Under the pieces are notes generated by a model, which ran no database searches, was not told where the DNA came from, and saw only the letters and a program-made list of their open reading frames with translations. 64,000 nt of DNA from Agarivorans gilvus (GTDB lineage Bacteria > Pseudomonadota > Gammaproteobacteria > Enterobacterales > Celerinatantimonadaceae): the NCBI RefSeq assembly GCF_001420915.1, contig NZ_CP013021.1, positions 568,001 through 632,000 on the forward strand. The letters are read 5' to 3'. Positions 46,243-55,973 of this stretch are shown here, piece after piece (positions within the stretch are counted from its first letter, which is position 1; each line of letters opens with the position of its first letter). Made by a program: the position numbers and the translations under genes.

Positions 46243-47253
46243 ATGAGTCGAAAATCTATTTATATCGCCTATACCGGCGGTACGATTGGCATGCAACGTA
46301 GTGAAAGAGGCTATGTTCCAGTAGCTGGATTCATGCGTGATTGCTTAGAAGGCATGCCTGAATTTCAGCGCGAAGAAATGCCTGAATTTACCGTTCACGA
46401 ATTTTCCCCTTTAATCGATTCTGCCGATATGGATCCTCAGCACTGGCAACTGATTGCCGAGGATATTCAAGCCAATTATGAGCAATACGATGGATTTGTC
46501 GTGCTCCATGGCACTGACACCATGGCCTATACCGCGTCTGCGCTATCCTTCATGCTAGAGAATCTCAGCAAACCGGTGATTGTAACCGGCTCGCAAATTC
46601 CACTTAGCGAGCTGCGCTCTGATGGCCAAACCAACCTGCTAAATGCCCTGTATCTGGCCGCCTATTACCCCGTACATGAAGTCTGTTTATTTTTTAACAA
46701 TAAGCTGTTTCGCGGCAATAGAAGTACTAAAGCCCATGCCGACGGCTTCGATGCCTTCATGTCTCCCAACTACCCCGCTTTACTAAAAGCCGGCATTGAT
46801 ATAGAAGTTATCGCCGGTGAAATCAGACCCACTGGGATCAGTGCCCTGCAAATTAGCCCTATTGTGCCGCAACCGATTGGGGTGGTCAGTTTATATCCTG
46901 GCATTTCTACGGAAGTCATCGCCAATTTGCTGTTACAACCGGTTAAAGCTCTGATACTACTCAGTTATGGCGTAGGCAATGCGCCACAAAACGAGAGTAT
47001 GTTGGAATTACTAAGCCAAGCCTGTGAGCGCGGCATCATCGTATTAAACTTAAGCCAATGTTTAACTGGGAAAGTGAATATGGGGGGCTATGCCACCGGA
47101 AATGCTTTAGCTAAAGCCGGCGTGGTTAGCGGTGGAGACATGACCACTGAAGCAGCCTTAGCCAAACTGCATTACTTGCTCAGTAAGCCACTGCCCAGCG
47201 AACGGATCCGTGAATTACTTAAGCAAGATTTGCGCGGAGAGATAAGCCTTTAG
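46243..47253 (+). CDS. ansA: cytoplasmic L-asparaginase I
   Basis: A 336-residue enzyme hydrolysing asparagine to aspartate and ammonia. The catalytic threonines are in YTGGTIGM (about residue 12) and HGTDTMAYTASAL (about residue 91). No signal peptide is present, as expected for type I. The length matches E. coli AnsA (338). It follows sppA (a gene order also found in E. coli) and its stop overlaps the convergent yeaC gene by four bases. Confidence 0.95.
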   Translation: MSRKSIYIAYTGGTIGMQRSERGYVPVAGFMRDCLEGMPEFQREEMPEFTVHEFSPLIDSADMDPQHWQLIAEDIQANYEQYDGFVVLHGTDTMAYTASALSFMLENLSKPVIVTGSQIPLSELRSDGQTNLLNALYLAAYYPVHEVCLFFNNKLFRGNRSTKAHADGFDAFMSPNYPALLKAGIDIEVIAGEIRPTGISALQISPIVPQPIGVVSLYPGISTEVIANLLLQPVKALILLSYGVGNAPQNESMLELLSQACERGIIVLNLSQCLTGKVNMGGYATGNALAKAGVVSGGDMTTEAALAKLHYLLSKPLPSERIRELLKQDLRGEISL

Positions 47254-47534
47254 TTGTTATCGTTTTGCGGCACGCTAACAATAGTTTGCTCGTCGCGATA
47301 TTGACGTTTTAGCTCTTGCTTCGACTTCATCACCAGCTCACCATCGGTTCCTACAGTAAAATGTTGTGGCTGATGGTTATGCTTGGTTTGGTATAAAATG
47401 ACTAATTGCTGAGTGTGATCACGCTGCGCCTCAGTCAGTAAATTACCATCTGGCCAACGTCCTGTTTCTACTGCGCTGAGCATATTTTGATAAATCTCTG
47501 GCGTAATTGCCGCCAACAACTTTTCTACATCCAT
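47250..47534 (-). CDS. yeaC: YeaC family protein (DUF1315)
   Basis: A 94-residue protein matching E. coli YeaC along its length: ITPEIYQNMLSAVETGRWPDG, LTEAQRDHTQQLVILYQ, and KHNHQPQHFTV followed by a KSKQELKRQYR helix. The function is unknown. The ribosome site ATAGGAGTGATAA is strong. It is convergent with ansA, with a four-base overlap, and divergent from the DUF2989 gene. Confidence 0.85.
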   Translation of the reverse strand: MDVEKLLAAITPEIYQNMLSAVETGRWPDGNLLTEAQRDHTQQLVILYQTKHNHQPQHFTVGTDGELVMKSKQELKRQYRDEQTIVSVPQNDNN

Positions 47535-47703
47535 TTATCACTCCTATAATATTAGCAAAACACTAACAAAGCTTTTTCCGGCTGCCAAGCTATAAACTGA
47601 GCAATCAAGCTAAGCAGGTGAATTAATTGCAGCTCAAGTCAAATAAATTATGCTAATCTCTCGAATTAATTATTTACTCTCGAATTTTGTTAAAGGAAGA
47701 AAA

Positions 47704-48531
47704 TTGTCTTCGTTAACTCGCTATAGCCGCTGCCTAGTTTTAGTTCTGCCACTAACTATCGTAGCTTGCGATTCAGCCTTAAACTTCTTGGGCTTTGGCA
47801 ACCGCACCGTTAAAAGCATTTGTAATAGCAACCCAGAACTATGCGAAGATCTAAATCAAGATGGTTGGTGCCGCTCTGAACGCGCAGACGTAATTATTTC
47901 GCGCTTTGATGAGCTAAATCACGATAGCGACGAAAACAAATATCATCTGATAAAAAACTATCGAGCTTATAACCAGTGTATTGAGTTAGCCGCGTCCATT
48001 GAACCGAAATACGATAAATCCAGAAAAACCCAGCGCGTAGTAGGAATGCTCACCTCCTTGGAGGAATTAGCTCGTTTAGAAGCCGAGACAGAGGATTCCA
48101 ACAACCCCTATTTAGCGATGTATCATTGGACTCAACACCGCGACCAAGCAGCCAAAGAACGCTTTTTAGCCTTAGAAGGCACCGGTAAACTCGATAGCCC
48201 AGAATTATTATGGACTTTAGCGATTTACTACAGTGGTAATAACCCTCAAAAAACCATCGATATATTGCAAAGTAGCTTTAAGTATTTTGGCGAAGACCAA
48301 GTGATTCCAGCCAAATACCCAGAAGCCATTACTTCGCAATATATGGCCTTACGGAACTTCCGCCAAGCTTACATTTGGGCGCAAGTGTCGGCCTTATTTG
48401 ATGACCACAGCACTCAAGATTACTCTTCACTGAAGCACTTATTGCAGCTAGATGAAGAGCAACTAGAGAACTTACAAGACGAAGCAAAACTTATCTTTAA
48501 ACAAATAAAAGAACGTCAATACCAGCGCTAG
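47704..48531 (+). CDS. DUF2989 family lipoprotein
   Basis: A DUF2989 family protein of Vibrio and Shewanella relatives, of unknown function. I chose the TTG start at 47704 because AAAGGAAGAAAA lies just before it and it gives a clean lipoprotein signal with lipobox IVAC. The longer frame from 47650 adds 18 residues with no ribosome site. The mature part is acidic and helical, with TPR-like character (LLWTLAIYYSGNNPQKTIDIL, MALRNFRQAYIWAQVSALF). Four cysteines cluster near the N-terminus (ICNSNPELCED and WCRSER among them). It is convergent with msrB, with four bases of overlap. Confidence 0.75.
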   Translation: MSSLTRYSRCLVLVLPLTIVACDSALNFLGFGNRTVKSICNSNPELCEDLNQDGWCRSERADVIISRFDELNHDSDENKYHLIKNYRAYNQCIELAASIEPKYDKSRKTQRVVGMLTSLEELARLEAETEDSNNPYLAMYHWTQHRDQAAKERFLALEGTGKLDSPELLWTLAIYYSGNNPQKTIDILQSSFKYFGEDQVIPAKYPEAITSQYMALRNFRQAYIWAQVSALFDDHSTQDYSSLKHLLQLDEEQLENLQDEAKLIFKQIKERQYQR

Positions 48532-48935
48532 AGCTCATCTTCGTTTTCAGCGCTAAAATCGAGAGCGGCTGAATTAATACAGAAGCGTTCTTTGGTATCG
48601 GTGGGACCATCGTTAAACACGTGGCCGAGGTGGGCATCACAGCGGCTACAACGAACTTCAACACGCTCCATATTATGGCTGGTATCGCGCAAAAACTTTA
48701 CCGCTTTATTTTCTGCAGTTCTATCAAAACTCGGCCAGCCACAACCTGCATCAAACTTTGCCTGAGAGCTAAACAAGGTTTGATTACAGCAAATACAATG
48801 ATAAGTACCCTGTTGATTATTATGTAATAAGGTTCCGCTGAAGGGGCGCTCGGTAGCGCCTTCTCGAGTAACGGCAAAGGCTAAATCAGAAAGCAGCTCG
48901 CGCCACTCTTGTTCACTTTTTACTATTTTATTCAC
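48528..48935 (-). CDS. msrB: peptide methionine-R-sulfoxide reductase MsrB
   Basis: A 135-residue enzyme reducing R-methionine sulfoxide in proteins. Zinc-site cysteines are seen in CICC (around residue 49) and RCSRCDAHLGHVF. The catalytic Cys is in RFCINSAAL (about residue 117), and CGWPSF is the substrate-binding motif. The length is normal. Its ATG overlaps the glgX stop as ATGA, so it is translationally coupled to the glycogen debranching gene, an unusual partner. Confidence 0.94.
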   Translation of the reverse strand: MNKIVKSEQEWRELLSDLAFAVTREGATERPFSGTLLHNNQQGTYHCICCNQTLFSSQAKFDAGCGWPSFDRTAENKAVKFLRDTSHNMERVEVRCSRCDAHLGHVFNDGPTDTKERFCINSAALDFSAENEDEL

Positions 48936-51031
48936 AACTCTGTTTGTTCTAACAAGACCATGGATTTGGCTTGCAGTTTAACATGTTTAAGCTGAGCTCG
49001 GGGCTTTTCAAAGACCGCTTTTTCACAGTGGGTATCCATTTGTTGGGTCCATTGATAGCCGGTTTCGGGACCAGCAATAGTGAACTCCACTTCATGAGAA
49101 CAAGCATTAATCATCCATAACCAACGAGCTTTGTTCTTACCTAAACTTCGCAATTCTACGGCAACCGCCCAAGCATGAGATTGATGCCAATCACTTTGGC
49201 GCATGTGTGAGCCGTCGGTACGATACCAACGTACGCCATGCAATTGAGAATGGCACTTCTCATAACTGTCGTTCTCTAACTGCAAATAGTTAAATACGCT
49301 GGAGCGTTTGCGTAAAGCAATCACTTGCTGACAAAATTGTAGGAACTGTTGTTGCTCAGGATTGAGTTTCCAGTTAACCCAGCTCATCTTATTGTTTTGG
49401 CAATAAGCATTATTATTACCCTGCTGGGTTCTGCTTAACTCATCCCCGCCTAAGAAGTGCGGAATACCTTGCGATAACATCAGGGTGGCAAGTAAATTTC
49501 GTTTTTGCTTACGTCGTAAACGCATAATCGCCGGATCGTCGGTCTCCCCTTCTACTCCATAGTTAGCTGAAAGGTTGTGCCCATGACCGTCACGGTTTTC
49601 TTCACCGTTGGCATGATTGTGGCGTTGCTCATAGCTCACCAAATCGTCCAAGGTAAAACCATCGTGATAACAGATGTAATTAACACTGGTATGAATGCTT
49701 CTGCGACTGGCAAAAAATAGATCTCGAGACCCCATGATGCGGGTAGCCAGCTCACCTAATAAGCCGTGGTCTCCCTTCCAAAACGCTCTACTGGTATCTC
49801 GAAAACGATCGTTACATTCCATCCAGCGCTCTGGGAAATGCCCTAATTGATAACCAAAGGGGCCAATATCCCAAGGCTCTGCGATCATCTTGGCGCGAGA
49901 TAAAATAGGATCTTGGGCAATCGCTTTAAAGAAGGCGGCGTGTTGGCTGTATTGGTTTTTCTCGCGGCCTAAGCTCACCGCCAAATCGAAGCGGAAGCCG
50001 TCGACTTGCATCACATCTACCCAATAGCGCAAGCTATCTAAGACCAAACGCAAACTCGTGGGGCTATCCAAGCTGACGCTATTACCGCAACCGGTGTTGT
50101 TAGCATACCGCTGGTAATCGGGGCTATCGCCAATCTTTTCAAATAAGTAATAAGAGCGGTTATCTAAGCCTCGATAACACAGGGTTGGCCCATCGGCTCC
50201 GGCCTCAGCAGTATGATTAAATACCACATCCAAAATCACTTCAATACCATTGCGGTGGAACTCCCGCACCATGGTTTTAAATTCAATCAAGGCATTCTGT
50301 TTAGCGTAACGCGGCTCCGGCGCCATAAACAAAATGGGGTTGTAACCCCAATAATTGCTCAAGCCTAAGCCCTTTAGACGCGGTTCAGACATAAATGCCG
50401 CAGTGGGCATCAACTGTACCGAGGTAATCCCTAAGCTTTTTAGATGTTGAATACTCGCTGGCTCCACCATGCCTAAGTAACTGCCCCTATTGGCTGCCGA
50501 TACTTTTTCATTTAGTTGGCTAAAGCCGCGAACATGCGTTTCGTATAACACCATGTCTTTACGAGCAATATTGGGTTTGGCAACGCCCTGCCAATCAAAC
50601 GTATCATCTGTGACAACACATTTGGGAATAAGGCTGGCATCGTCTTCTTGGTAGGCTTTAGCATCCCAAATTAAGGGACGGGATAAAGCTTTAGCATAGG
50701 GGTCTAAAATCAGCTTTCTAGGATCATACCAATAACCATGCTCCGGCTGAAAAGCGCCAAATACGCGGTAAGCATAAAGTTGCTTGGCAGTAATACCGTG
50801 TACATAGCCATAGCGAATACCGCCCTGTTTACCGGGCAAGACTAAACGGGCAATCTCGTTCTCTTGTTCATCAAACAAGCACAATTCGATGTATTTGGCA
50901 TCGCCCGCATGAATGGCGAAGTTACATCCTTTGGCATCAAGTGTGGCCCCTAGTGGATAGTCCTTCCCAGGGGAGATTTGAAATTTACCAAGACTGAAGG
51001 GTAAAGGTGTTAATTGACTTTTTATAGACAT
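48932..51031 (-). CDS. glgX: glycogen debranching enzyme GlgX (GH13)
   Basis: An isoamylase-type enzyme of about 699 residues that removes limit-dextrin branches from glycogen. An N-terminal CBM48 domain (about residues 15-115, PLGATLDAKGCNFAIHAGDA) precedes the GH13 barrel. The barrel shows VILDVVFNHTAE, DGFRFDLAVSLGR with the nucleophile Asp, IAEPWD with the acid/base Glu, and CYHDGFTLDDLVSY. I placed the start at the ATG of 51029-51031; an in-frame ATG at 51070 would add 13 residues that do not look like the family. It lies 46 bases after glgB and overlaps msrB by four bases. Confidence 0.92.
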   Translation of the reverse strand: MSIKSQLTPLPFSLGKFQISPGKDYPLGATLDAKGCNFAIHAGDAKYIELCLFDEQENEIARLVLPGKQGGIRYGYVHGITAKQLYAYRVFGAFQPEHGYWYDPRKLILDPYAKALSRPLIWDAKAYQEDDASLIPKCVVTDDTFDWQGVAKPNIARKDMVLYETHVRGFSQLNEKVSAANRGSYLGMVEPASIQHLKSLGITSVQLMPTAAFMSEPRLKGLGLSNYWGYNPILFMAPEPRYAKQNALIEFKTMVREFHRNGIEVILDVVFNHTAEAGADGPTLCYRGLDNRSYYLFEKIGDSPDYQRYANNTGCGNSVSLDSPTSLRLVLDSLRYWVDVMQVDGFRFDLAVSLGREKNQYSQHAAFFKAIAQDPILSRAKMIAEPWDIGPFGYQLGHFPERWMECNDRFRDTSRAFWKGDHGLLGELATRIMGSRDLFFASRRSIHTSVNYICYHDGFTLDDLVSYEQRHNHANGEENRDGHGHNLSANYGVEGETDDPAIMRLRRKQKRNLLATLMLSQGIPHFLGGDELSRTQQGNNNAYCQNNKMSWVNWKLNPEQQQFLQFCQQVIALRKRSSVFNYLQLENDSYEKCHSQLHGVRWYRTDGSHMRQSDWHQSHAWAVAVELRSLGKNKARWLWMINACSHEVEFTIAGPETGYQWTQQMDTHCEKAVFEKPRAQLKHVKLQAKSMVLLEQTEL

Positions 51032-51077
51032 GGATACCCTATCTCCCCTGCCGAAGCAGGGGCTTATCAACTTATTA

Positions 51078-53288
51078 CTAATCTACCTTGATTAAATACA
51101 AAGTTGAAAGGGGTGGCAAGTTTAATATCACCGAGTTTTCTCGCCCTTGGCTAGCAATAGCTTCAGATTGAAACTCGATACCTGCATCATAGTTACTGCC
51201 CCAATACATCTCTGAATCGGTATTTAGGATGACCCGGTAACGCCCTGCCTCTGGTACGGCCAAGCGATATTGGTCGCGAGGAACCGGAGTGAAGTTACAG
51301 ACAACAATCATCTTTTGCTGACTATTTAAGGCATTTCGTTGGAAAACCAAAATGCTTTTTTCCCAATCATTGTGGTCTATCCATTCAAAACCGGCAGTAT
51401 CGTAGTCTCCCTCAAACATTGCAGGATGGCTTCTATATACCTTGTTTAACTGCTTAACTAACTCTTGTTGCCCTTTGTGTTTTGGATACTGCAATACGTC
51501 CCACTCTAGGCTGGAATCATGGTTCCACTCGCTAGCTTGTGCAATTTCGTTGCCCATGAAGTTTAGTTTTTTGCCTGGATGAGCATACATGAAGGCGGTA
51601 TAAGCGCGCAGATTAGCGGCTTGCTGCCATTCATCACCCGGCATTTTGCCTAATAACGAGCCCTTGCCGTGGACCACTTCATCATGAGAAATGGGTAATA
51701 CAAAATTCTCATCGTAGTTGTATACCATGGCAAAGGTGATTTCGTTGTGGTGGTACTTACGGAAGGCTGGATCTTTTTGCATGTAAGTTAAGGAGTCGTG
51801 CATCCATCCCATATTCCACTTAAAACCAAAGCCCAAACCGCCAGTATAAGTAGGACGAGAAACGCCCGCAAAAGCAGTAGATTCTTCGGCGATGGTCATC
51901 GCGTGGGGGTATTGGCGGTAGACTTCCTCGTTAAACCACTTCAATAGGCTAATCGCTTCATAGTTTTGGTTACCGCCATCGACATTCGGGATCCATTCAC
52001 CTTCATTACGTGAGTAGTCCCAGTACAGCATCGAGGCCACCGCATCCACACGTAAACCATCAACATGAAACTTATCTAACCAGATTAAAGCACTGGCGAC
52101 TAAAAATTGTCTAACGGTATCGCGACCGAAATCGTAAATGTAGGAGTTCCAATCGTTGTGCCAGCCACGACGAGGATCTTCATATTCGTAGAGGTGAGTA
52201 CCGTCGAAACGGGCTAAACCATGTGAATCACTAGGGAAGTGAGCCGGTACCCAGTCTACGATTACACCGATGCCATTCTGGTGACATTGGTCAACCAAGA
52301 ATTTAAAGTCGTCTGGGTTACCAAAACGGCTGGTTGGCGCAAACAAACCAATCGGTTGATAGCCCCATGAGCCGTCAAAGGGATATTCAGAAATCGGTAG
52401 TACTTCAATATGGGTATAACCCATTTCTTTCACGTAATCGACCAACTCAATGGCCAAATCGCGATAGCTTAAATAACGGGCTTTATTGGTTTCTAATTTG
52501 CGACGCCACGAGCCTAAATGCACCTCATAGATACTCATTGGCTGTAAACGTTTATCGGTTTTTTGTGACTCGATCCAATCTTGGTCATGCCACTGATATT
52601 GCTGATGATCCCATACCACAGAGGCAAATGAAGGATACTGCTCGGCGCTAAAACCAACAGGGTCTGTTTTGTGCGGCAAGCTGTGACCTTGACTATCTTT
52701 AAGCTCGTATTTGTATTTAGTACCCGCCTCAAGACCTGGAACAAATAATACCCAATGACCGTCTAATGAGCGCTGCATGGGTAAACGACGTCCATCCCAG
52801 TAGTTAAACTCACCAATCAAGCTGACGCTCATGGCGCTAGGCGCATACACGGCGAAGCGTACACCACTCACACTGTGGCCATTTAACTCAATAGTTTTAA
52901 CTTGCGCCCCCAACACTTGGTATAGATTCTGCGGCGCATGAGACATGGTAGCCAAGCCATCATAGGCTTGTTCGTGGAATTGGTAAGGGTCAATAACCGT
53001 GTGTTTTGCATCACCGTAATCGACTTCTAACTGGTAGTAAAATCGCTGGTCGCTATCTATTGATAATTCAAATAAACCTTGCGGCGATACCTGCCCCATT
53101 TCCCCGATTAACTCGCCACTTAATGATAATACCGAGACCGCTTTGGCGTCTGGTTTCCAAGTACGCAAAACCAAGCCTTTTTTGTTGGTCTTGCTAATTA
53201 AACCTAATACATTGAAGGGTTCACTGAGGCGTACACTGGACAACTTTTGAACGAGTGTAGAAACCGGTGAAGACAGAGATCGTTTCAT
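51078..53288 (-). CDS. glgB: 1,4-alpha-glucan branching enzyme GlgB
   Basis: A 736-residue enzyme that forms alpha-1,6 branches in glycogen. Two N-terminal carbohydrate-binding domains (about residues 15-115 and 125-220) precede the GH13 barrel. In the barrel are IVDWVPAHFP, DGLRVDAVASMLYWDYSR with the nucleophile Asp, TIAEES with the acid/base Glu, and LPISHDEVVHGKGSLL. The C-terminal beta domain ends STLYLIKVD. The length matches E. coli GlgB (728). It is followed closely by glgX and preceded by malQ, though a terminator separates malQ from glgB. The synthesis genes glgA and glgC are not in the window. Confidence 0.95.
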   Translation of the reverse strand: MKRSLSSPVSTLVQKLSSVRLSEPFNVLGLISKTNKKGLVLRTWKPDAKAVSVLSLSGELIGEMGQVSPQGLFELSIDSDQRFYYQLEVDYGDAKHTVIDPYQFHEQAYDGLATMSHAPQNLYQVLGAQVKTIELNGHSVSGVRFAVYAPSAMSVSLIGEFNYWDGRRLPMQRSLDGHWVLFVPGLEAGTKYKYELKDSQGHSLPHKTDPVGFSAEQYPSFASVVWDHQQYQWHDQDWIESQKTDKRLQPMSIYEVHLGSWRRKLETNKARYLSYRDLAIELVDYVKEMGYTHIEVLPISEYPFDGSWGYQPIGLFAPTSRFGNPDDFKFLVDQCHQNGIGVIVDWVPAHFPSDSHGLARFDGTHLYEYEDPRRGWHNDWNSYIYDFGRDTVRQFLVASALIWLDKFHVDGLRVDAVASMLYWDYSRNEGEWIPNVDGGNQNYEAISLLKWFNEEVYRQYPHAMTIAEESTAFAGVSRPTYTGGLGFGFKWNMGWMHDSLTYMQKDPAFRKYHHNEITFAMVYNYDENFVLPISHDEVVHGKGSLLGKMPGDEWQQAANLRAYTAFMYAHPGKKLNFMGNEIAQASEWNHDSSLEWDVLQYPKHKGQQELVKQLNKVYRSHPAMFEGDYDTAGFEWIDHNDWEKSILVFQRNALNSQQKMIVVCNFTPVPRDQYRLAVPEAGRYRVILNTDSEMYWGSNYDAGIEFQSEAIASQGRENSVILNLPPLSTLYLIKVD

Positions 53289-53412
53289 TATGTACTTACC
53301 TTAACGTCCTGAGAATAAGAGGGTTTGGTCAATACTGCTTAGGTTAGCGCAACTGCGATCGCTTTTCTCAACAAATACGAATTAAAGTGAGATAGAAAAC
53401 ATTTTCATAAAC

Positions 53413-53438
53413 AAAAAAAAGCGCTCCGAAGAGCGCTT
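53413..53438 (-). terminator. rho-independent terminator of malQ
   Basis: On the minus strand, AAGCGCTC and GAGCGCTT around the stable TTCG loop are followed by eight T. It lies 19 bases after the malQ stop, so glgB needs its own promoter in the remaining gap to 53288. Confidence 0.9.
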
Positions 53439-53456
53439 GTTTAGATTTCGAACAAA

Positions 53457-55655
53457 TTACTTGCTTACTTTAGCTCGCGCATCAGTTAGCGAGTACATCA
53501 AATGCTGAACATCGTGGTTATTAAATAAGTCACTGAGGTTCCACGCCAACTTACGGCGCCAGTTAGGATATTCGCTAGAAGTACCAGGTACGTTAACTGG
53601 TTTATCCATTTCCATCCAGTCTTCTAACTGAACAGACAATAGATTACAGCTACCCTTGGCCATGTGTACTTGAATACCGTAGTTTAGGCCTTTATCCATA
53701 CCCACCCAATTTACATCGTGAGAAATGTAATCAGGAATGCTTTGGTGACCATGTAGGCTATCTAGTATCTTTTGTTTGCTTTCGTGGCGATCACGGTACA
53801 AGCCTTGTAACACTTCTTCGTCTGGGTAAATACCAAGTTCGCGACCTAGCGCTAAGTCATCACAATGCCAGAACCCGCGTAAGGTTGGCATATCGTGAGT
53901 GGTAACCGCAGACATGGCTTGCTCTGGGTAATGCGCAGGAGAAATAAAGCCACCGTCTTCCGCTTGTTCAAAGAAGAAAATACGGTAAGAGTGAACACCG
54001 TTTTCTTGCAGAACTTCGAAGATGCCGTCAGGAACAGTACCTAAATCTTCACCGATAATCAGACATTTATTACGATGACTTTCTAGCGCCAAAATACCGA
54101 GTAAGTCTTGAATTGGGTAGTAAAGGTAAGCACCTTTGTCAGCCGAATCTTCAACAGGTACTAACCACAAACGTAACAAGGCCATCGCGTGGTCGATACG
54201 TAGTGAACCACAAGAACGCATGTTAGAACGGAACAGATCAATCATAGGTTGATATTGCTGCTGCTCTAATACTGCAGGATCCATTGGAGGCAGGCCCCAT
54301 TTTTGACCTAGTGGACCAAGTACGTCAGGCGGAGCACCTACGCTTGCATCAAGAGAGTACAAGTCACCATTTGCCCAAATCTCTACGCTGCCTTCACTCA
54401 CACCTACAGCCAAGTCACGGTACAAGCCCATAACCATGCCAGACTCTTTAGCCACTGCGTCAACAGCAGCCAATTGCTCATCGGCAATCCATTGTAGCCA
54501 TAGGTAGAAATCGACCGCGTCTTTATTCTCTTTTACCCACTCAGCTACCGCAGGAAGATGGTACTCTTTGTACTCATCGGGCCATGCAGGCCAACCCCAG
54601 GCGTTACCAATTGTGTCATAAAGATGCGCTTGTAATGCATCGTAAGTAGCTTGTGCCGCTAAGCTTTCGCCACCTTCTTTAACAAAAGAGCGGAAAGCAT
54701 TTGCACGCTTGCTACGGCCTGTTTGAATGGTTTGGAATTGCTTAAATACTAATTGCAGCGCTTCTAGCTTGGCATTAGTTACACCGGTGTAGTCTACCCA
54801 CTCGCTAGCACGTAATTGCTCTAAACGATTTTGGAAGGCTGGGCTTGCCACTAAAGCAGCCGCTTCTGATTCTTGGAACTCAGCAATCGCTTCTACATCG
54901 ATATAAACAATGTTTAACCAACGACGAGAAGACGGGCTATATGGGCTAGCCGCTTCTGGGTTAGCTGGGTAAAGTGAGTGAATAGGGTTTAGACCAACGA
55001 AATCACCACCCTTCTCTGCAATATTCTTAACCAACACTTGTAAGTCAGAGAAATCACCGATACCCCAGTTGGTTTCACTGCGTAGGCAGTATAACTGAAC
55101 ACTAGGTCCCCACACTTTTTTGCCATTAGCAATTTGTGGTTGGATATAAGCGGCTTTAGGCGCCACGATGTAACGAGTTTCGGCTAGAACCTTACGACCG
55201 CCTTTAAGCTTAAGAGTTAACTCATGATAACCAATTGGTAGGTCAATGCTTAGATTAACGATATAAGCTTGGTATTCAGTTTCGTTAATCGCATGCGCTT
55301 CGATTAGTTCACCATCAACCGGCGTAATTTGTCCTTTAAAGGTTTCACCTTGCTCGGTTTGTAGCGTCCAAGTAAATTCTTTATTGGCTAACTCGATTGG
55401 AACACGGATCTCTAATGGATATTCAGAAGCTACACGTACCACTTTCACTACTGGCATGACCGATTGCCAATAGTTTAATACGTCTTCTTCATAACGCTTG
55501 GCTAATTGCTCTGCATCATCTACAGGGTAACCTAGCGCTTTTAATAATTTCGCTTTGCTTTCAGGTACGACTTGCGCCGGATTTCCCCAAGCATCTACGT
55601 AACTGGTTTCGATGCCGCGAAGCTTCACCAGCTGTTCAATGATTTGATCTGACAT
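53457..55655 (-). CDS. malQ: 4-alpha-glucanotransferase MalQ (amylomaltase)
   Basis: A 732-residue GH77 enzyme transferring glucan segments between maltodextrins in the cytoplasm. It has the long N-terminal extension typical of proteobacterial MalQ (about residues 1-170). GIGDFSDL, the SLRIDHAMALLRLW stretch with the nucleophile Asp, IIGEDLGTVP with the acid/base Glu, and AVTTHDMPTLRGFW are the active-site segments. The length is close to E. coli MalQ (694). The start has GGGAAATGTT upstream. It is divergent from gapA. With malZ, glgX and glgB it completes a maltodextrin and glycogen degradation set. Confidence 0.94.
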   Translation of the reverse strand: MSDQIIEQLVKLRGIETSYVDAWGNPAQVVPESKAKLLKALGYPVDDAEQLAKRYEEDVLNYWQSVMPVVKVVRVASEYPLEIRVPIELANKEFTWTLQTEQGETFKGQITPVDGELIEAHAINETEYQAYIVNLSIDLPIGYHELTLKLKGGRKVLAETRYIVAPKAAYIQPQIANGKKVWGPSVQLYCLRSETNWGIGDFSDLQVLVKNIAEKGGDFVGLNPIHSLYPANPEAASPYSPSSRRWLNIVYIDVEAIAEFQESEAAALVASPAFQNRLEQLRASEWVDYTGVTNAKLEALQLVFKQFQTIQTGRSKRANAFRSFVKEGGESLAAQATYDALQAHLYDTIGNAWGWPAWPDEYKEYHLPAVAEWVKENKDAVDFYLWLQWIADEQLAAVDAVAKESGMVMGLYRDLAVGVSEGSVEIWANGDLYSLDASVGAPPDVLGPLGQKWGLPPMDPAVLEQQQYQPMIDLFRSNMRSCGSLRIDHAMALLRLWLVPVEDSADKGAYLYYPIQDLLGILALESHRNKCLIIGEDLGTVPDGIFEVLQENGVHSYRIFFFEQAEDGGFISPAHYPEQAMSAVTTHDMPTLRGFWHCDDLALGRELGIYPDEEVLQGLYRDRHESKQKILDSLHGHQSIPDYISHDVNWVGMDKGLNYGIQVHMAKGSCNLLSVQLEDWMEMDKPVNVPGTSSEYPNWRRKLAWNLSDLFNNHDVQHLMYSLTDARAKVSK

Positions 55656-55973
55656 AACATTTCCCGAGTTATTGCTTTTATATAACTAATTATTGTTTTT
55701 TTAGCGCGTGTATTGTACTCATCCTAACGTTCGATTTATCGATCTAGCACAAATTTCACTAAAATAATTTTATCTGAGATTGCGTGATATTGATTGTTTT
55801 TTTTCATATTCACGCTAATACTTCTCACTGCAATTTGTGAGCTTGTTCGTTTTTAAACCATTAATTGATGTCGCGCAAATTAATTGCCGATTGAACTTGA
55901 ACTATTTTAAAAATGTTGTAAGTTTACAACCAAATTCTACATCTGTTAACACTTGGAAACATTAGGTATCACT
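55656..55973. promoter_or_regulatory. malQ-gapA divergent intergenic region
   Basis: About 318 bases of AT-rich sequence carrying the promoters of both genes. A perfect palindrome, GTTGTAA-GT-TTACAAC, lies at 55915-55930, 44 bases before the gapA start. It resembles TGTAA/TTACA operators such as HexR sites, but its spacing is two bases rather than five, so I do not assign it to HexR. I saw no convincing CRP box. Confidence 0.45.

Noticed and set aside
55915..55930. HexR operator before gapA
   Set aside because: The half-sites fit but the two-base centre differs from the usual five-base spacing, so it is kept only as an unassigned palindrome.
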